This document shows positions 42,435-51,106 of a stretch of 64,000 bases of DNA, in pieces (the first letter of the stretch is position 1; every line of letters starts with the position of its first letter). A program made the position numbers and the translations under genes. Where the stretch lies: contig DASUHM010000008.1 of assembly GCA_036273515.1 (NCBI GenBank), forward strand, positions 62,001 through 126,000, written 5' to 3'. Source of the stretch: Gaiellales bacterium (GTDB taxonomy: Bacteria; Actinomycetota; Thermoleophilia; Gaiellales; JAICJC01). The notes under the pieces are model-generated. The model made no database searches. It saw nothing but the letters and a program-made list of their open reading frames with translations, and was not told the DNA's origin.

Positions 42435-44143
42435 TCGCCAACCGCGGCGAGATCGCGGTGCGCGTGATCCGCGCGTGCAAGGAGCTCGGCATCGACGCGC
42501 ATGTGGTGTACGAACCGGCCGACCGCGGCGCGCTGCACGTCGAGCTGGCCGACGGCGCCACGGCCGTCACGAGCTACCTGAGCATCCCCGAGATCGTGGC
42601 GGCGGGGACGGCCGCCGGCGCCGACGCCGTCCACCCCGGCTACGGGTACCTGGCGGAGAACGCCGACTTCGCGGACGCCGTGGAGGCGGCGGGCATGCGC
42701 TGGGTCGGCCCGCCCGGGTCGGCGATGCGCGCCCTGGGCGACAAGATCTCCGCCCGCGGGCTGGCCGAGGAGGCCGGCGTCGCCGTCGCGCCGGGCTACG
42801 CCGGCGACGACCTCACCGACGCGACCCTGGCTCGCGAGGCGCGTGCGCTCGGGGCGCCGCTGCTCGTCAAGGCGGCTGCCGGCGGCGGCGGGCGCGGCAT
42901 GCGCGCGGTCGACGACGTGTCTGACGTTCGCGCGGCGATCGACTCGGCCCGGCGCGAGGCGGCTGCGGCGTTCGACGACGACCGCGTCTACCTGGAGCGG
43001 CGCCTGACCGGCGCCCGCCACGTCGAGGTGCAGGTGCTGGCCGATGCGCACGGGTCGTGCATCCACCTGGGCGAGCGCGACTGCTCGCTCCAGCGCCGCC
43101 ACCAGAAGATCGTCGAGGAGTCCCCCTCCCCCGCCGTCGATCCCGACCAGCGCGCGGCCCTGGGCGCGGCCGCGGTGGCGATCGCCTCTGCGGCCGGGTA
43201 CGTCGGCGCGGGCACCGTCGAGTTCCTGGTCGCCGACGACGGCACGTGGTGCTTCCTCGAGCTGAACGCGCGCCTCCAGGTCGAGCATCCCGTGACCGAG
43301 GCCGTGGCCGGCCTCGACCTGGTGCGGGCGCAGCTCGAGATCGCGGCGGGCGAGCCGCTCGAGCTCGAGCAGGACGACGTCGGTCTGCGCGGCCATGCGC
43401 TCGAGTGCCGCCTTTACGCCGAGGATCCGGCGGCGAGCTTCGTCCCCGCGACCGGGCGGCTGGCGCGCCTGCGGCTGCCGGTGTGGCCGGGCGTGCGGGT
43501 CGACGCGGGCGTGCGCGAGGGCGACGAGGTCGGCGTGCGCTACGACCCGCTGCTCGCCAAGGTGATCGCTCACGCCGAGGACCGCGACGCCTGCATCGAG
43601 CGGATGGCGGCGGCGCTGGCGGACACGACCGTGCTCGGCGTGCAGACGAACCTCGGCTTCCTGCGCTGGCTGCTCGACCAGCCCGGCTTCCGGGCCGGCG
43701 CCGCCGGGATCGACTTCGTCGAGCAGCGGTGGCGGGACGAGCTCGTGCCGCCGCTGCCGGACGACGTGCGCGCGGCGGCGCTGGCCGCAGGCGGCGACGA
43801 CGTGTGGCACGCCTTCGGGCCGCCGCGGCCCGAGGTCGAGGTGGCAGACGGGCACGTGCTCCACGCCGGCTGGCAGTACCGGGTCGCGGCCCACGAGGCC
43901 GAGGCGGGGCCGCTCGCAGCGGCCGACGGCTCGCTGCACGCGCCCATGCCGGGCACGGTGCTGCGCGTGGACGTCCGGGAGGGCCAGGCCGTGGCCGCCG
44001 GCGAGCCGCTGGTCGTGCTCGAGGCGATGAAGATGGAGCTGGCCGTGTCGGCGCCGGCCGACGGAACGGTCACGGCCGTGCTGGTGGCGGCCGGCGACCT
44101 GGTCGCGCGCGGGCAGGCGCTGGTGGAGCTCGACGGGCCGTGA
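42407..44143 (+). CDS. liuD: Methylcrotonyl-CoA carboxylase, biotin carboxylase/carrier subunit
   Basis: Alpha subunit, 578 residues. Domains in order: biotin carboxylase ([24 protein letters not shown]-grasp KAAAGGGGRGMR; ERDCSLQRRHQKIVEESPSP; ELNARLQVEHPVTE), a reduced BT linker domain, and the biotin carrier with the biotinylated Lys in LEAMKMELAV. It is about 80 residues shorter than many MCC alpha chains because of the linker. ATG 42407 lies inside liuC (28-bp overlap). The partner is the liuB product. Confidence 0.93.
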   Translation: MVAGIAKLLIANRGEIAVRVIRACKELGIDAHVVYEPADRGALHVELADGATAVTSYLSIPEIVAAGTAAGADAVHPGYGYLAENADFADAVEAAGMRWVGPPGSAMRALGDKISARGLAEEAGVAVAPGYAGDDLTDATLAREARALGAPLLVKAAAGGGGRGMRAVDDVSDVRAAIDSARREAAAAFDDDRVYLERRLTGARHVEVQVLADAHGSCIHLGERDCSLQRRHQKIVEESPSPAVDPDQRAALGAAAVAIASAAGYVGAGTVEFLVADDGTWCFLELNARLQVEHPVTEAVAGLDLVRAQLEIAAGEPLELEQDDVGLRGHALECRLYAEDPAASFVPATGRLARLRLPVWPGVRVDAGVREGDEVGVRYDPLLAKVIAHAEDRDACIERMAAALADTTVLGVQTNLGFLRWLLDQPGFRAGAAGIDFVEQRWRDELVPPLPDDVRAAALAAGGDDVWHAFGPPRPEVEVADGHVLHAGWQYRVAAHEAEAGPLAAADGSLHAPMPGTVLRVDVREGQAVAAGEPLVVLEAMKMELAVSAPADGTVTAVLVAAGDLVARGQALVELDGP

Positions 44144-44994
44144 GCGACCCGGTCACGGTTGTCGAGGTCGGCCCGCGCGACGGCCTCCAGAACGAGGCGG
44201 CCGTCGTCCCCGCAGCCGACAAGGTGCGGCTGATCGAGCGGCTCGCCGACGCCGGCCTCCCGGTGGTCGAGGCGACGTCGTTCGTCTCGCCGCGGGCCGT
44301 CCCCCAGCTGGCGGATGCCGACGAGGTGCTGCCCGCGATCCGGCGCCGGACGGGCGTGCGCTATCCGGTGCTCGTCCCGAACGTGCGCGGGCTCGACCGG
44401 GCGCTGGCCGCCGGGGCCGACGCGATCGCCGTCTTCACGGCCGCATCCGACGAGTTCACCCGCGCGAACATCGGCATGACGATCGCGGAGTCGCTGCTCG
44501 CGTTCGCGCCGGTGCTGCAGCGGGCGCATGCGGAGGGGATGTGGACGCGCGGGTACATCTCGACGGCGTTCGGCTGCCCCTATTCGGGCGAGGTGCCGCC
44601 TGAGGTCGTCGCCGGGGTCGCCGCGGCGCTGCGCGGCCTGGGCTGCGAACAGATTTCGATCGGCGACACGATCGGCGTCGGCCGTCCCGAGCAGGTGCCC
44701 GCCGTCGTCGCGGCGGTGGCCGGATCGGTGCCGGTCGAGGAGATCGCGCTGCACCTCCACGACACCGGCGGGCTGGCGCTCGAGAACGTGGCGTCCGGGC
44801 TCGGGGCCGGCGTGCGTGTCTTCGACTCCTCGGCGGGCGGCCTCGGCGGCTGCCCGTTCGCACCGGGTGCGCCCGGCAACCTCTCGACCGAGGAGCTGGT
44901 CGGGTTCCTGCACGAGCGCGGGCACGAGACCGGCGTCGACCTCGAGGCGGTGCGCGAGGCGGGCGCGTGGATGCGGGGGCTGGTGGGCCGGTGA
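44140..44994 (+). CDS. liuE: Hydroxymethylglutaryl-CoA lyase
   Basis: Splits HMG-CoA into acetoacetate and acetyl-CoA, the last step of leucine breakdown. The 284-residue TIM barrel has EVGPRDGLQNE with the metal and catalytic residues, ISTAFGCPYSGEVPPE, and the active-site loop GGLGGCPFAPGAPGNLSTE with its catalytic Cys. The GTG start overlaps liuD (GTGA); the stop overlaps the HAD gene (GTGA). Confidence 0.95.
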   Translation: MSDPVTVVEVGPRDGLQNEAAVVPAADKVRLIERLADAGLPVVEATSFVSPRAVPQLADADEVLPAIRRRTGVRYPVLVPNVRGLDRALAAGADAIAVFTAASDEFTRANIGMTIAESLLAFAPVLQRAHAEGMWTRGYISTAFGCPYSGEVPPEVVAGVAAALRGLGCEQISIGDTIGVGRPEQVPAVVAAVAGSVPVEEIALHLHDTGGLALENVASGLGAGVRVFDSSAGGLGGCPFAPGAPGNLSTEELVGFLHERGHETGVDLEAVREAGAWMRGLVGR

Positions 44995-45731
44995 AGGCGC
45001 TGCTGCTCGACCTCGACGACACGCTCATCCCCGACTACGCCGGGTTCCTGGCGGCGGTCGACGACTGCGCCGCGGCGCTGGGCGGGCCGTCCGGGATGGG
45101 CGTCGTGCTGCACGCCCGGGCGCGTGTGCTCTGGGGCCAGGCACCGGATGCGGCGGCGCTCGAGATGCGCGACATGAGCTCGTGGGAGGCGCTCTGGGCG
45201 CCCTTCCCCGTCGGCACCGAGGAGTGGGCGGATGCCTTCCGCCTCGGCGCCTGGCACGAGGCGCTCGCCGAGCACGGCGTCGACGACCGCGAGCTGGCGG
45301 AGCGGCTGGCGCAGGCCTACCGGGAGCACCGCCATGCCGCGTGCCGGCCCTACCCGGAGACCGTGGCGGTGCTCGAGTCGCTGCGCGCGCGGATGCGCCT
45401 GGTCGTCGTGACCAACGGCACCGAGGAGCACCAGCGCACCAAGCTCGACGCATCCGGCCTGACCGGGCACTTCGACGCCATCGTGACGTCGGGCGCGGTG
45501 GGCGCGTCCAAGCCGGATCCCGTGATCTTCCGCACCGCGCTCGACGCCGTCGGCTGCGGCCCGGACGACGCCGCCATGGTCGGCGACAACCCCCTCCGCG
45601 ACATCGCCGGGGCCCAGCGGGCCGGCCTGCGCGGCGTCTGGATCGACCGCAACGGCGGCGACTCCCGCGGCGTCGTGCCGGATGCGACGATTCGCGGGCT
45701 CGGGGAGCTCGCGGGGCTTGGTTGGTGGTAG
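44991..45731 (+). CDS. HAD-superfamily hydrolase
   Basis: A 246-residue HAD phosphatase-like protein. Motif I is LLLDLDDTLIPD (nucleophile Asp), motif II VVTNGT, motif III Lys in GASKPDPVIF, and motif IV MVGDNPLRDIAGA. The helical cap is of the C1 type (subfamily IA). It is translationally coupled to liuE but has no known role in leucine breakdown; its substrate could be a small phosphorylated metabolite. Confidence 0.9.
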   Translation: MKALLLDLDDTLIPDYAGFLAAVDDCAAALGGPSGMGVVLHARARVLWGQAPDAAALEMRDMSSWEALWAPFPVGTEEWADAFRLGAWHEALAEHGVDDRELAERLAQAYREHRHAACRPYPETVAVLESLRARMRLVVVTNGTEEHQRTKLDASGLTGHFDAIVTSGAVGASKPDPVIFRTALDAVGCGPDDAAMVGDNPLRDIAGAQRAGLRGVWIDRNGGDSRGVVPDATIRGLGELAGLGWW

Positions 45732-45857
45732 GCGCGCGGGGCCGGCGGGCTGGCGCTCGCCGGCCGCCAAACGCCGACAAATGTCACATGCTGATAGCGG
45801 TGCCTGTCGCCACCCCCACCTGGCGCGCCCACCCACTGCCGCGGCCACACTCCACCC

Positions 45858-46937
45858 ATGGACTCCGCCGCTTCGATCCGTGCCGCCGCGGCGAACCACC
45901 GCTCGTGGTTCCGGCGGCTGGCGCGGGCTCGAGGCGGCGGCGTGGAGCGAGTCGGCGCGCTCGACCTGATCGTCGGCGGAGGCTCCGCGACCCTGGCGTT
46001 TCCCCGCAGCCGCAGGATCGACGCCGCCGTCGCCCGCATACGCGAGCTGGGCGCGCGCGAGGCGAGCTGCTGGACCACGACGCCCGACCGCGACCTCGGC
46101 ACGCGGCTGGTCGCGCGCGGGTTCGGCTGGGGCTGGCAGCCTCACTGGATGGCGCTCGACCTGGCCCGCGTGCCCGAGCCGGACCCGCGCTATGCCGTCA
46201 CCGTGGGCCACCGCGAGATCCCCGACGACGTGCCCTACGGCGGCGATCCGGACGCGCCGCCGGCGGCGCACGTCTCGATCACGATCGACGGGCGGATCGC
46301 AGGCCACGCGGCGATGAACCCGTGGCGTGGCGTCGCCGGCATCTACTCGATGGGCGTCTCCCCCGCCCACCGGCGCAAGGGCATCGGCCGCGCGCTCACG
46401 ATCGCCGCCTGCCGGATCGCGGCCGAGCGGGGCTGCACGCACGCGACGCTGAACGCGACCGGCGAGGGCGAGCGGCTCTACCGGGCCGTCGGGTTCCATT
46501 CGCTCGGCTGGGGCCAGACCTGGTGGCTCGCGCCGGGCCCGCCGCCGAGGCCGCGCCAGACCGCGCTCGCCGAGGCCATCGGCTTCTCCGACCTGGCCGC
46601 GCTCGACGCGCTCGACCCCTCGCCGGAAGAGCTCGCCGAGACGCTCCCCGGCGGCACGAGCCCTCTGCGCCTCGCGGTCGTCAGCGACCGGATCGAGCCG
46701 GCCCGCTGGATGCTCGACCGGGCGCCGTCGCTCGTCCGCCGCCGCTTCGAGCCGTTCGGCGGCACCCTGCTCCACCTCGCCGTCGAGTGGGACCGGCCGG
46801 ACTTCGCCCGGCTGGCCCTGGAATGCGGCGCCGATCCGAGCGCGCGCGACCGCACCTACCGTGGCACGCCACTCGACTGGGTGGAGCACACGGGCGCTGC
46901 GGCGACGGGCGCGGTGCTCGCTACCTGGAGCCGATGA
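45858..46937 (+). CDS. GNAT acetyltransferase fused to an ankyrin-type domain
   Basis: A 359-residue two-part protein. Residues about 100-225 are a GNAT domain with the acetyl-CoA loop IYSMGVSPAHRRKGIGRALT and a C-terminal ATLNATGEGERLYRAVGFHSLGW. Residues about 240-355 look like ankyrin repeats: GGTLLHLAVEWDRPDFARLALECGADPSARDRTYRGTPLDW. The combination suggests an acetyltransferase that binds a protein partner. It stands alone; a CACACT box 6 nt before the ATG suggests a leaderless start. Confidence 0.82.
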   Translation: MDSAASIRAAAANHRSWFRRLARARGGGVERVGALDLIVGGGSATLAFPRSRRIDAAVARIRELGAREASCWTTTPDRDLGTRLVARGFGWGWQPHWMALDLARVPEPDPRYAVTVGHREIPDDVPYGGDPDAPPAAHVSITIDGRIAGHAAMNPWRGVAGIYSMGVSPAHRRKGIGRALTIAACRIAAERGCTHATLNATGEGERLYRAVGFHSLGWGQTWWLAPGPPPRPRQTALAEAIGFSDLAALDALDPSPEELAETLPGGTSPLRLAVVSDRIEPARWMLDRAPSLVRRRFEPFGGTLLHLAVEWDRPDFARLALECGADPSARDRTYRGTPLDWVEHTGAAATGAVLATWSR

Positions 46938-46940
46938 GCC

Positions 46941-47299
46941 TCAGCCCATCCGTGTCTTGCCGAGGGCGATGACGCGGATCGGATCACCGCCGAACCAGAC
47001 AGAGCGATGCGGCACCACCTCCTCGGTGCACCACTCGGGGTGCTGCGCCTCTGCCGACGTCTGCGCCTTGACGCAGACGATCTCGGGGTACGCCTCGCGT
47101 GCCCGGCGCAGCGGGTCGCCGACCTGTACCCCTCGCTTCGTCACCGCGGCGGGTTGTTCTGGATGAGCGGCGCTCCCGTCGAGAACTCCGCACCGATCGG
47201 CGCGGCCGGCGTCCGCGACCCGTCCCGCTCGGCGGGAGGCCCGAACGCCTCGACGGCGTCCGACGCCAACGCTACGACGCTCAGCGGGAACCGGCGCAC
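46941..47299 (-). pseudogene. Frameshifted small gene of unknown function
   Basis: On the minus strand a 52-codon frame from GTG 47299 (signal-like VRRFPLSVVALASDAVEAFG, ending APLIQNNPPR) stops at 47141. A second frame continues from 47144 for 67 codons with good coding character (VQVGDPLRRAREAYPEIVCVKAQT...HRSVWFGGDPIRVIALGKT). Joined, they give a plausible roughly 118-residue exported protein, so one frameshift near 47142 is likely. The junction reads GTGA, so two overlapping short genes are an alternative. No family is recognised. Confidence 0.4.
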
Positions 47300-47300
47300 G

Positions 47301-47765
47301 CTACTCCGAGCTGACGGTCACCTTCTGCATCGTGACCGGCTCGGTCGGCCGGTCGCGGCCGTCGCGATCGACGCTCTGGATCGCGTCGACGACGTCCTGG
47401 CCGCTCGTCACCTGGCCGAAGGCCGTGTGCTTGCCGTCGAGCCACGGCGTCGCGTCGGCGGTCACGATGAAGAACTGGCTGCCGTTCGTGTTCGGGCCGG
47501 CGTTCGCCATCGCGAGCGTCCCGCGCACGATCCGGTGGCTGTTGATCTCGTCGTCGAACTTGTAGCCCGGGCCGCCCATGCCGGTGCCCTCGGGGCAGCC
47601 GGCCTGGATCATGAAGTCGGGGATCACGCGGTGGAAGATCAGCCCGTCGTAGAAGCCGTCGCCCGCGAGCTTCTCGAAGTTCGCCACCGTCTCGGGCGCG
47701 TCGTCCGGATAGAGCTCCAGCTCGATGGTGCCCATGCTCGTCTCGATCGTCGCGGTCTGCGCCAT
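47301..47765 (-). CDS. Peptidyl-prolyl cis-trans isomerase (cyclophilin)
   Basis: A 154-residue cytoplasmic cyclophilin. Active-site blocks are [47 protein letters not shown] and the Trp/Leu/His segment [14 protein letters not shown]. There is no signal peptide. Its stop is 2 bp from the beginning of the broken gene downstream. A single-gene unit, typical of actinobacterial PpiA/PpiB-type enzymes; which paralogue cannot be decided. Confidence 0.94.
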   Translation of the reverse strand: MAQTATIETSMGTIELELYPDDAPETVANFEKLAGDGFYDGLIFHRVIPDFMIQAGCPEGTGMGGPGYKFDDEINSHRIVRGTLAMANAGPNTNGSQFFIVTADATPWLDGKHTAFGQVTSGQDVVDAIQSVDRDGRDRPTEPVTMQKVTVSSE

Positions 47766-47822
47766 GCTCTCCGTCCCCCCGGTCGTTGATCGCTCGAAGA
47801 GCGCACCATAGACTGCGGCGCG

Positions 47823-50800
47823 CTACACCCCGGCACGCTCGAGCGCGGGAATCGCCCCCAGCCGCTCGTACTCCTCGCGGGCGGCGACGACGTCGCCGGC
47901 CAGCTCCAGGCAGCGGGCTCGCTCGAAGCGGCAGCCCAGATCGGCGAACGCCCGCGTCGCCCGGTCGAGCGCGGCCTCGTCGCCGGCGATGCCGCGGGCG
48001 CGGTCGAGCTGCGCCATCACCCGCGGCAGCTGCTCGATGCCCGGCGCCGAGACGGCGTCGGCGAGCGCCGCGTCGAACTGATCCCAACGGCCGAGCATCG
48101 CCAGCGCCTCGGCCCGCACGGCGAGCGCGTTCGGGCGCATCGTCCCCAGGTGGCGCAGCTGGTCGAGCGCGAGCTCCGGCTCGCCCCGGCCGACGAGCGC
48201 GAGCGCGACCACCGGGTGGAACTCCGACACCGGCACGTAGCCGAGCCGTTGCTCGAGCTCCTCGGCCCGCTCCGGCTCGCCGCGGAGCAGGTAGATCGCG
48301 GCGGCGATCCCGCTCGCCCGGGCCGGCGCCTTTCCGGCCCGGCGGCCGCCGCTGCGCCGGTAGAGCGCCAGGTAGCGCTCGTATGCGCGCAGCGCGGGCT
48401 CCCACCGGTCCCAGTAGAACAGCGCCTCGGCCACGTCGAGCACCGGCCGGGCCTGCCAGTGCGCCTCCTCGTCGGCGCCCGGCTCGCCGGCCTGCTCGCC
48501 GGCGCGCACTGCGCCCGCGTAGTCGCCCACGAGCATGCGCGTCTGCGCCGCCTGGGAGCAGGCGTCCATGCGCTCCTCGCGGCCGCTGCTCTCCGGAAGC
48601 GCCAGCTCGAGCCGGCGGCCGGCCAGGTCGCGCGCCTCCGCGTAGCGGCCGAGCGCGAGCAGCAGCACCGCGATCGCGTCCATCGCCGCCGAGCGCAGCG
48701 TCGGCCGGTTCAGCCGCTCGCCGATCGCGAGCGCCGCGCGGCCCGCGGTCAGCCCCTCCTCGAGCGCGACCCGGTCGCTGCTCTCGTAGCGCCAGCGGTA
48801 GAGCGCGCTCGCGACCAGCAGCCGGCCCTCGATGATGGGCAGCTGGGCGCTGCGGGCCTCGACCAGCCCCTGCATGATCGTGTCTGCGATCGTCGTTCGG
48901 ATCGGCAGGTCATCGAACCACGAGCCCCACCGCGTCGGCATGTCGACCCACTTCCAGCGCAGGCGGGCCAGGTCGCCAGGATCGGCCCCGGCCGCCTCGG
49001 CGTGCTCGAGCGCCGCGCCGTAGGCCTGCATGGCCTCCTCGGCCTCCTCGGTCATCCAGCGCGCGTCGCCGACGGCCTCGGCGGCCGCCGACCGCTCGCT
49101 CTCGCCCTGGGCGAGCGTCTCGGCCAGGGCCGCCTGGCGCAGCGCCAGGCCGTGCGCGTAGATCCCGCGGGCGTCCGCGGCCGCAGCCAGTAGCAGCCGA
49201 ACGGCGTCGGCGCGGGCCTCCTCGGCGCCGAGTCCGGCGGCGGTCGCGTAGTGGCTCGCGAGCGTCTGCCGGCTCACGACCGGATCGCTCTCGAGGCAGC
49301 GGGCGAGCGCGAGGTGCAGGCGGGCGCGCTCGGCCCTGGGGATGCTCTCGTAGGCGACGTCGCGGATCAGCGCGTGCTTGAACACCTGGCCGCCGCCCGG
49401 CTCGCCGAAGATCATGCCCCGCTCCGCCAGGCGCCGCAGCGTGCGGCCCAGGTCGGGCTCGCCGGAGAGCGCGGCCAGCTGGGCCTGCGTGAACCGGCGG
49501 CCGATCACTGCCGCCCGCTGCAGCACCACCTTCGACTCCGGCGGCAGCAGGTCGATGCGGGCGCTGATCACGCCCTGGACGGTCTCGGGCACGCGGTCGG
49601 CGCCCTCGTCCGTCATCGCCAGGATCTCCTCGAGGAAGAACGGGTTGCCGCCGGCCAGCGCCACCTCGCCGTCGTGCTCGCCGCCGAGCGCCGTCGCCAG
49701 GCGGCGCATCTGCTCGGGCGGGAGCGCGGACAGCGTGACCGTCGTCTCGTCGCGCATGCCCGAGCCCCAGCCGGGATGGCGCACCAGCAGGTCGTCGCGG
49801 GCGATGCAGAGGACGACCAGCGGCACGCGGGCGTCGCTCCTGATCACCGACGACATCAGCTCGAGCAGCGCCGGCTCGGCCCAGTGCGCGTCCTCGATGA
49901 CGACGAGCGTCGGCTGGCGCGCCGCCATCGCCAGCAGGAGCTGACGCCAGGCGTCGTGGCCGCTCAGCGCGTCGCGCTCGAGGTCGTCGTGCTCGCGGAC
50001 GGCCCGGCGCCGGTTCGAGACCGTGCGCAGCAGCTCCTCGATCCACTCCGGCGTCGCGTCGGGGACGAGCGCGTGCAGGAAGCCGGTGACCCGGGCGATG
50101 GCCTCGTCGGGATTGTCATCGGGACGCACGGTGGCGGCGCGCAGGAGCACGTCGCGCAGCGGCGCGTACGGGCCCGCCTCGCCGTAGGGCAGGCAGCGGC
50201 CGACCCACACGGCGGGCGGCTCGTCGGCGCGCTGGAGCTCGACGACCGCCTCCTCGAGCAGGCGGCTCTTGCCGATCCCCGGCTCGCCGATGATCGTGAT
50301 CAGGTGCGGCCGGGCGTGCTCGACCGCGCGCTCGACCAGCGAGCGCATGAGCGTCAACTCCGAATCGCGGCCGACGAACGGCCCGAACGCGCGCCGCCGC
50401 CGCCGGTAGGAGCCGACGGGCGCCATCCGCTCGACCCCGAACGCCGTCACCGGGCCGGCGCGGCCCTTCACCCGCAGCGAGCGCGGCGCGACCGTGCGCG
50501 CCAGCGGCTCGACGGCCCGGAACGTGCGCTCGCCGACCAGGATCTCGCCCGGCTCGGCGGACTGCTGCAGGCGCGCGGCCAGGTTCACCGCCTCGCCGGT
50601 GACGAGGAAGTCGCGTCCGGGGCTCGTCCCGGTGACGACGAGGCCGGTGTTGATCCCGATCCGCAGCCCGAGCTCCATGCCGCGGCGCTCGGCCAGTCCC
50701 ATCAGGCGAGAGCGCATGACGATCGCCGCGCGCACCGCCCGCTCCGGGTCGTCCTCGTGGGCCACCGGCACGCCGAACACGGCCATCACCGCGTCGCCGA

Positions 50801-51056
50801 TGAACTTCTCGACCGTGCCGCCGTACGCCTCGGCGGCGCGCGAGAGCTGGTCGTACACCTCGCCCAGCAGGCCGCGCAAGGTCTCTGCGTCCATCATGGT
50901 CGAGAGCTCGGTCGAGCCGGCCAGGTCGGCGAAGAGCACGGTCGCGAGCTTGCGCTCGGCCGCGTCGCCGACGCCGAGGGCGCGGCCGCAGCTCGGGCAG
51001 AATCGCGCGCCCTCGGGGGGCAGGGCGCCGCAGTTGGGACAACGGGTGGCAGTCAT
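47823..51056 (-). CDS. Zinc ribbon-adenylate cyclase-ATPase-TPR signalling protein
   Basis: A 1077-residue multi-domain protein. It has an N-terminal zinc ribbon CPNCG...CPSCG (6-24) and a class III nucleotide cyclase domain (about 36-210) with metal-binding Asp44 and Asp88 (LFADLAGST, FIGDAVMAVFG). A STAND-type ATPase follows, with Walker A GEPGIGKS (257-264) and Walker B-like LVVIEDAHWAE, then about 500 residues of TPR-like helices. No DNA-binding domain is seen. Such proteins are frequent in soil actinobacteria and are thought to couple ligand or protein sensing to cyclic nucleotide output. It is divergent from pepA. Confidence 0.9.
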   Translation of the reverse strand: MTATRCPNCGALPPEGARFCPSCGRALGVGDAAERKLATVLFADLAGSTELSTMMDAETLRGLLGEVYDQLSRAAEAYGGTVEKFIGDAVMAVFGVPVAHEDDPERAVRAAIVMRSRLMGLAERRGMELGLRIGINTGLVVTGTSPGRDFLVTGEAVNLAARLQQSAEPGEILVGERTFRAVEPLARTVAPRSLRVKGRAGPVTAFGVERMAPVGSYRRRRRAFGPFVGRDSELTLMRSLVERAVEHARPHLITIIGEPGIGKSRLLEEAVVELQRADEPPAVWVGRCLPYGEAGPYAPLRDVLLRAATVRPDDNPDEAIARVTGFLHALVPDATPEWIEELLRTVSNRRRAVREHDDLERDALSGHDAWRQLLLAMAARQPTLVVIEDAHWAEPALLELMSSVIRSDARVPLVVLCIARDDLLVRHPGWGSGMRDETTVTLSALPPEQMRRLATALGGEHDGEVALAGGNPFFLEEILAMTDEGADRVPETVQGVISARIDLLPPESKVVLQRAAVIGRRFTQAQLAALSGEPDLGRTLRRLAERGMIFGEPGGGQVFKHALIRDVAYESIPRAERARLHLALARCLESDPVVSRQTLASHYATAAGLGAEEARADAVRLLLAAAADARGIYAHGLALRQAALAETLAQGESERSAAAEAVGDARWMTEEAEEAMQAYGAALEHAEAAGADPGDLARLRWKWVDMPTRWGSWFDDLPIRTTIADTIMQGLVEARSAQLPIIEGRLLVASALYRWRYESSDRVALEEGLTAGRAALAIGERLNRPTLRSAAMDAIAVLLLALGRYAEARDLAGRRLELALPESSGREERMDACSQAAQTRMLVGDYAGAVRAGEQAGEPGADEEAHWQARPVLDVAEALFYWDRWEPALRAYERYLALYRRSGGRRAGKAPARASGIAAAIYLLRGEPERAEELEQRLGYVPVSEFHPVVALALVGRGEPELALDQLRHLGTMRPNALAVRAEALAMLGRWDQFDAALADAVSAPGIEQLPRVMAQLDRARGIAGDEAALDRATRAFADLGCRFERARCLELAGDVVAAREEYERLGAIPALERAGV

Positions 51057-51106
51057 CGTCGTGATGGGTAGGATGCCCGAGGCCGGCCGACCGGCCGTCC
51101 GCCCGG

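Noticed and set aside
40075-44143. Propionyl- or acetyl-CoA carboxylase
   Set aside because: The carboxyltransferase text and the liuB-C-D-E order with HMG-CoA lyase fit methylcrotonyl-CoA carboxylase better.
46938-47300. Programmed frameshifting in the small gene after the cyclophilin
   Set aside because: No slippery heptamer or strong downstream structure was seen at 47142; decay or two overlapping short genes is simpler.
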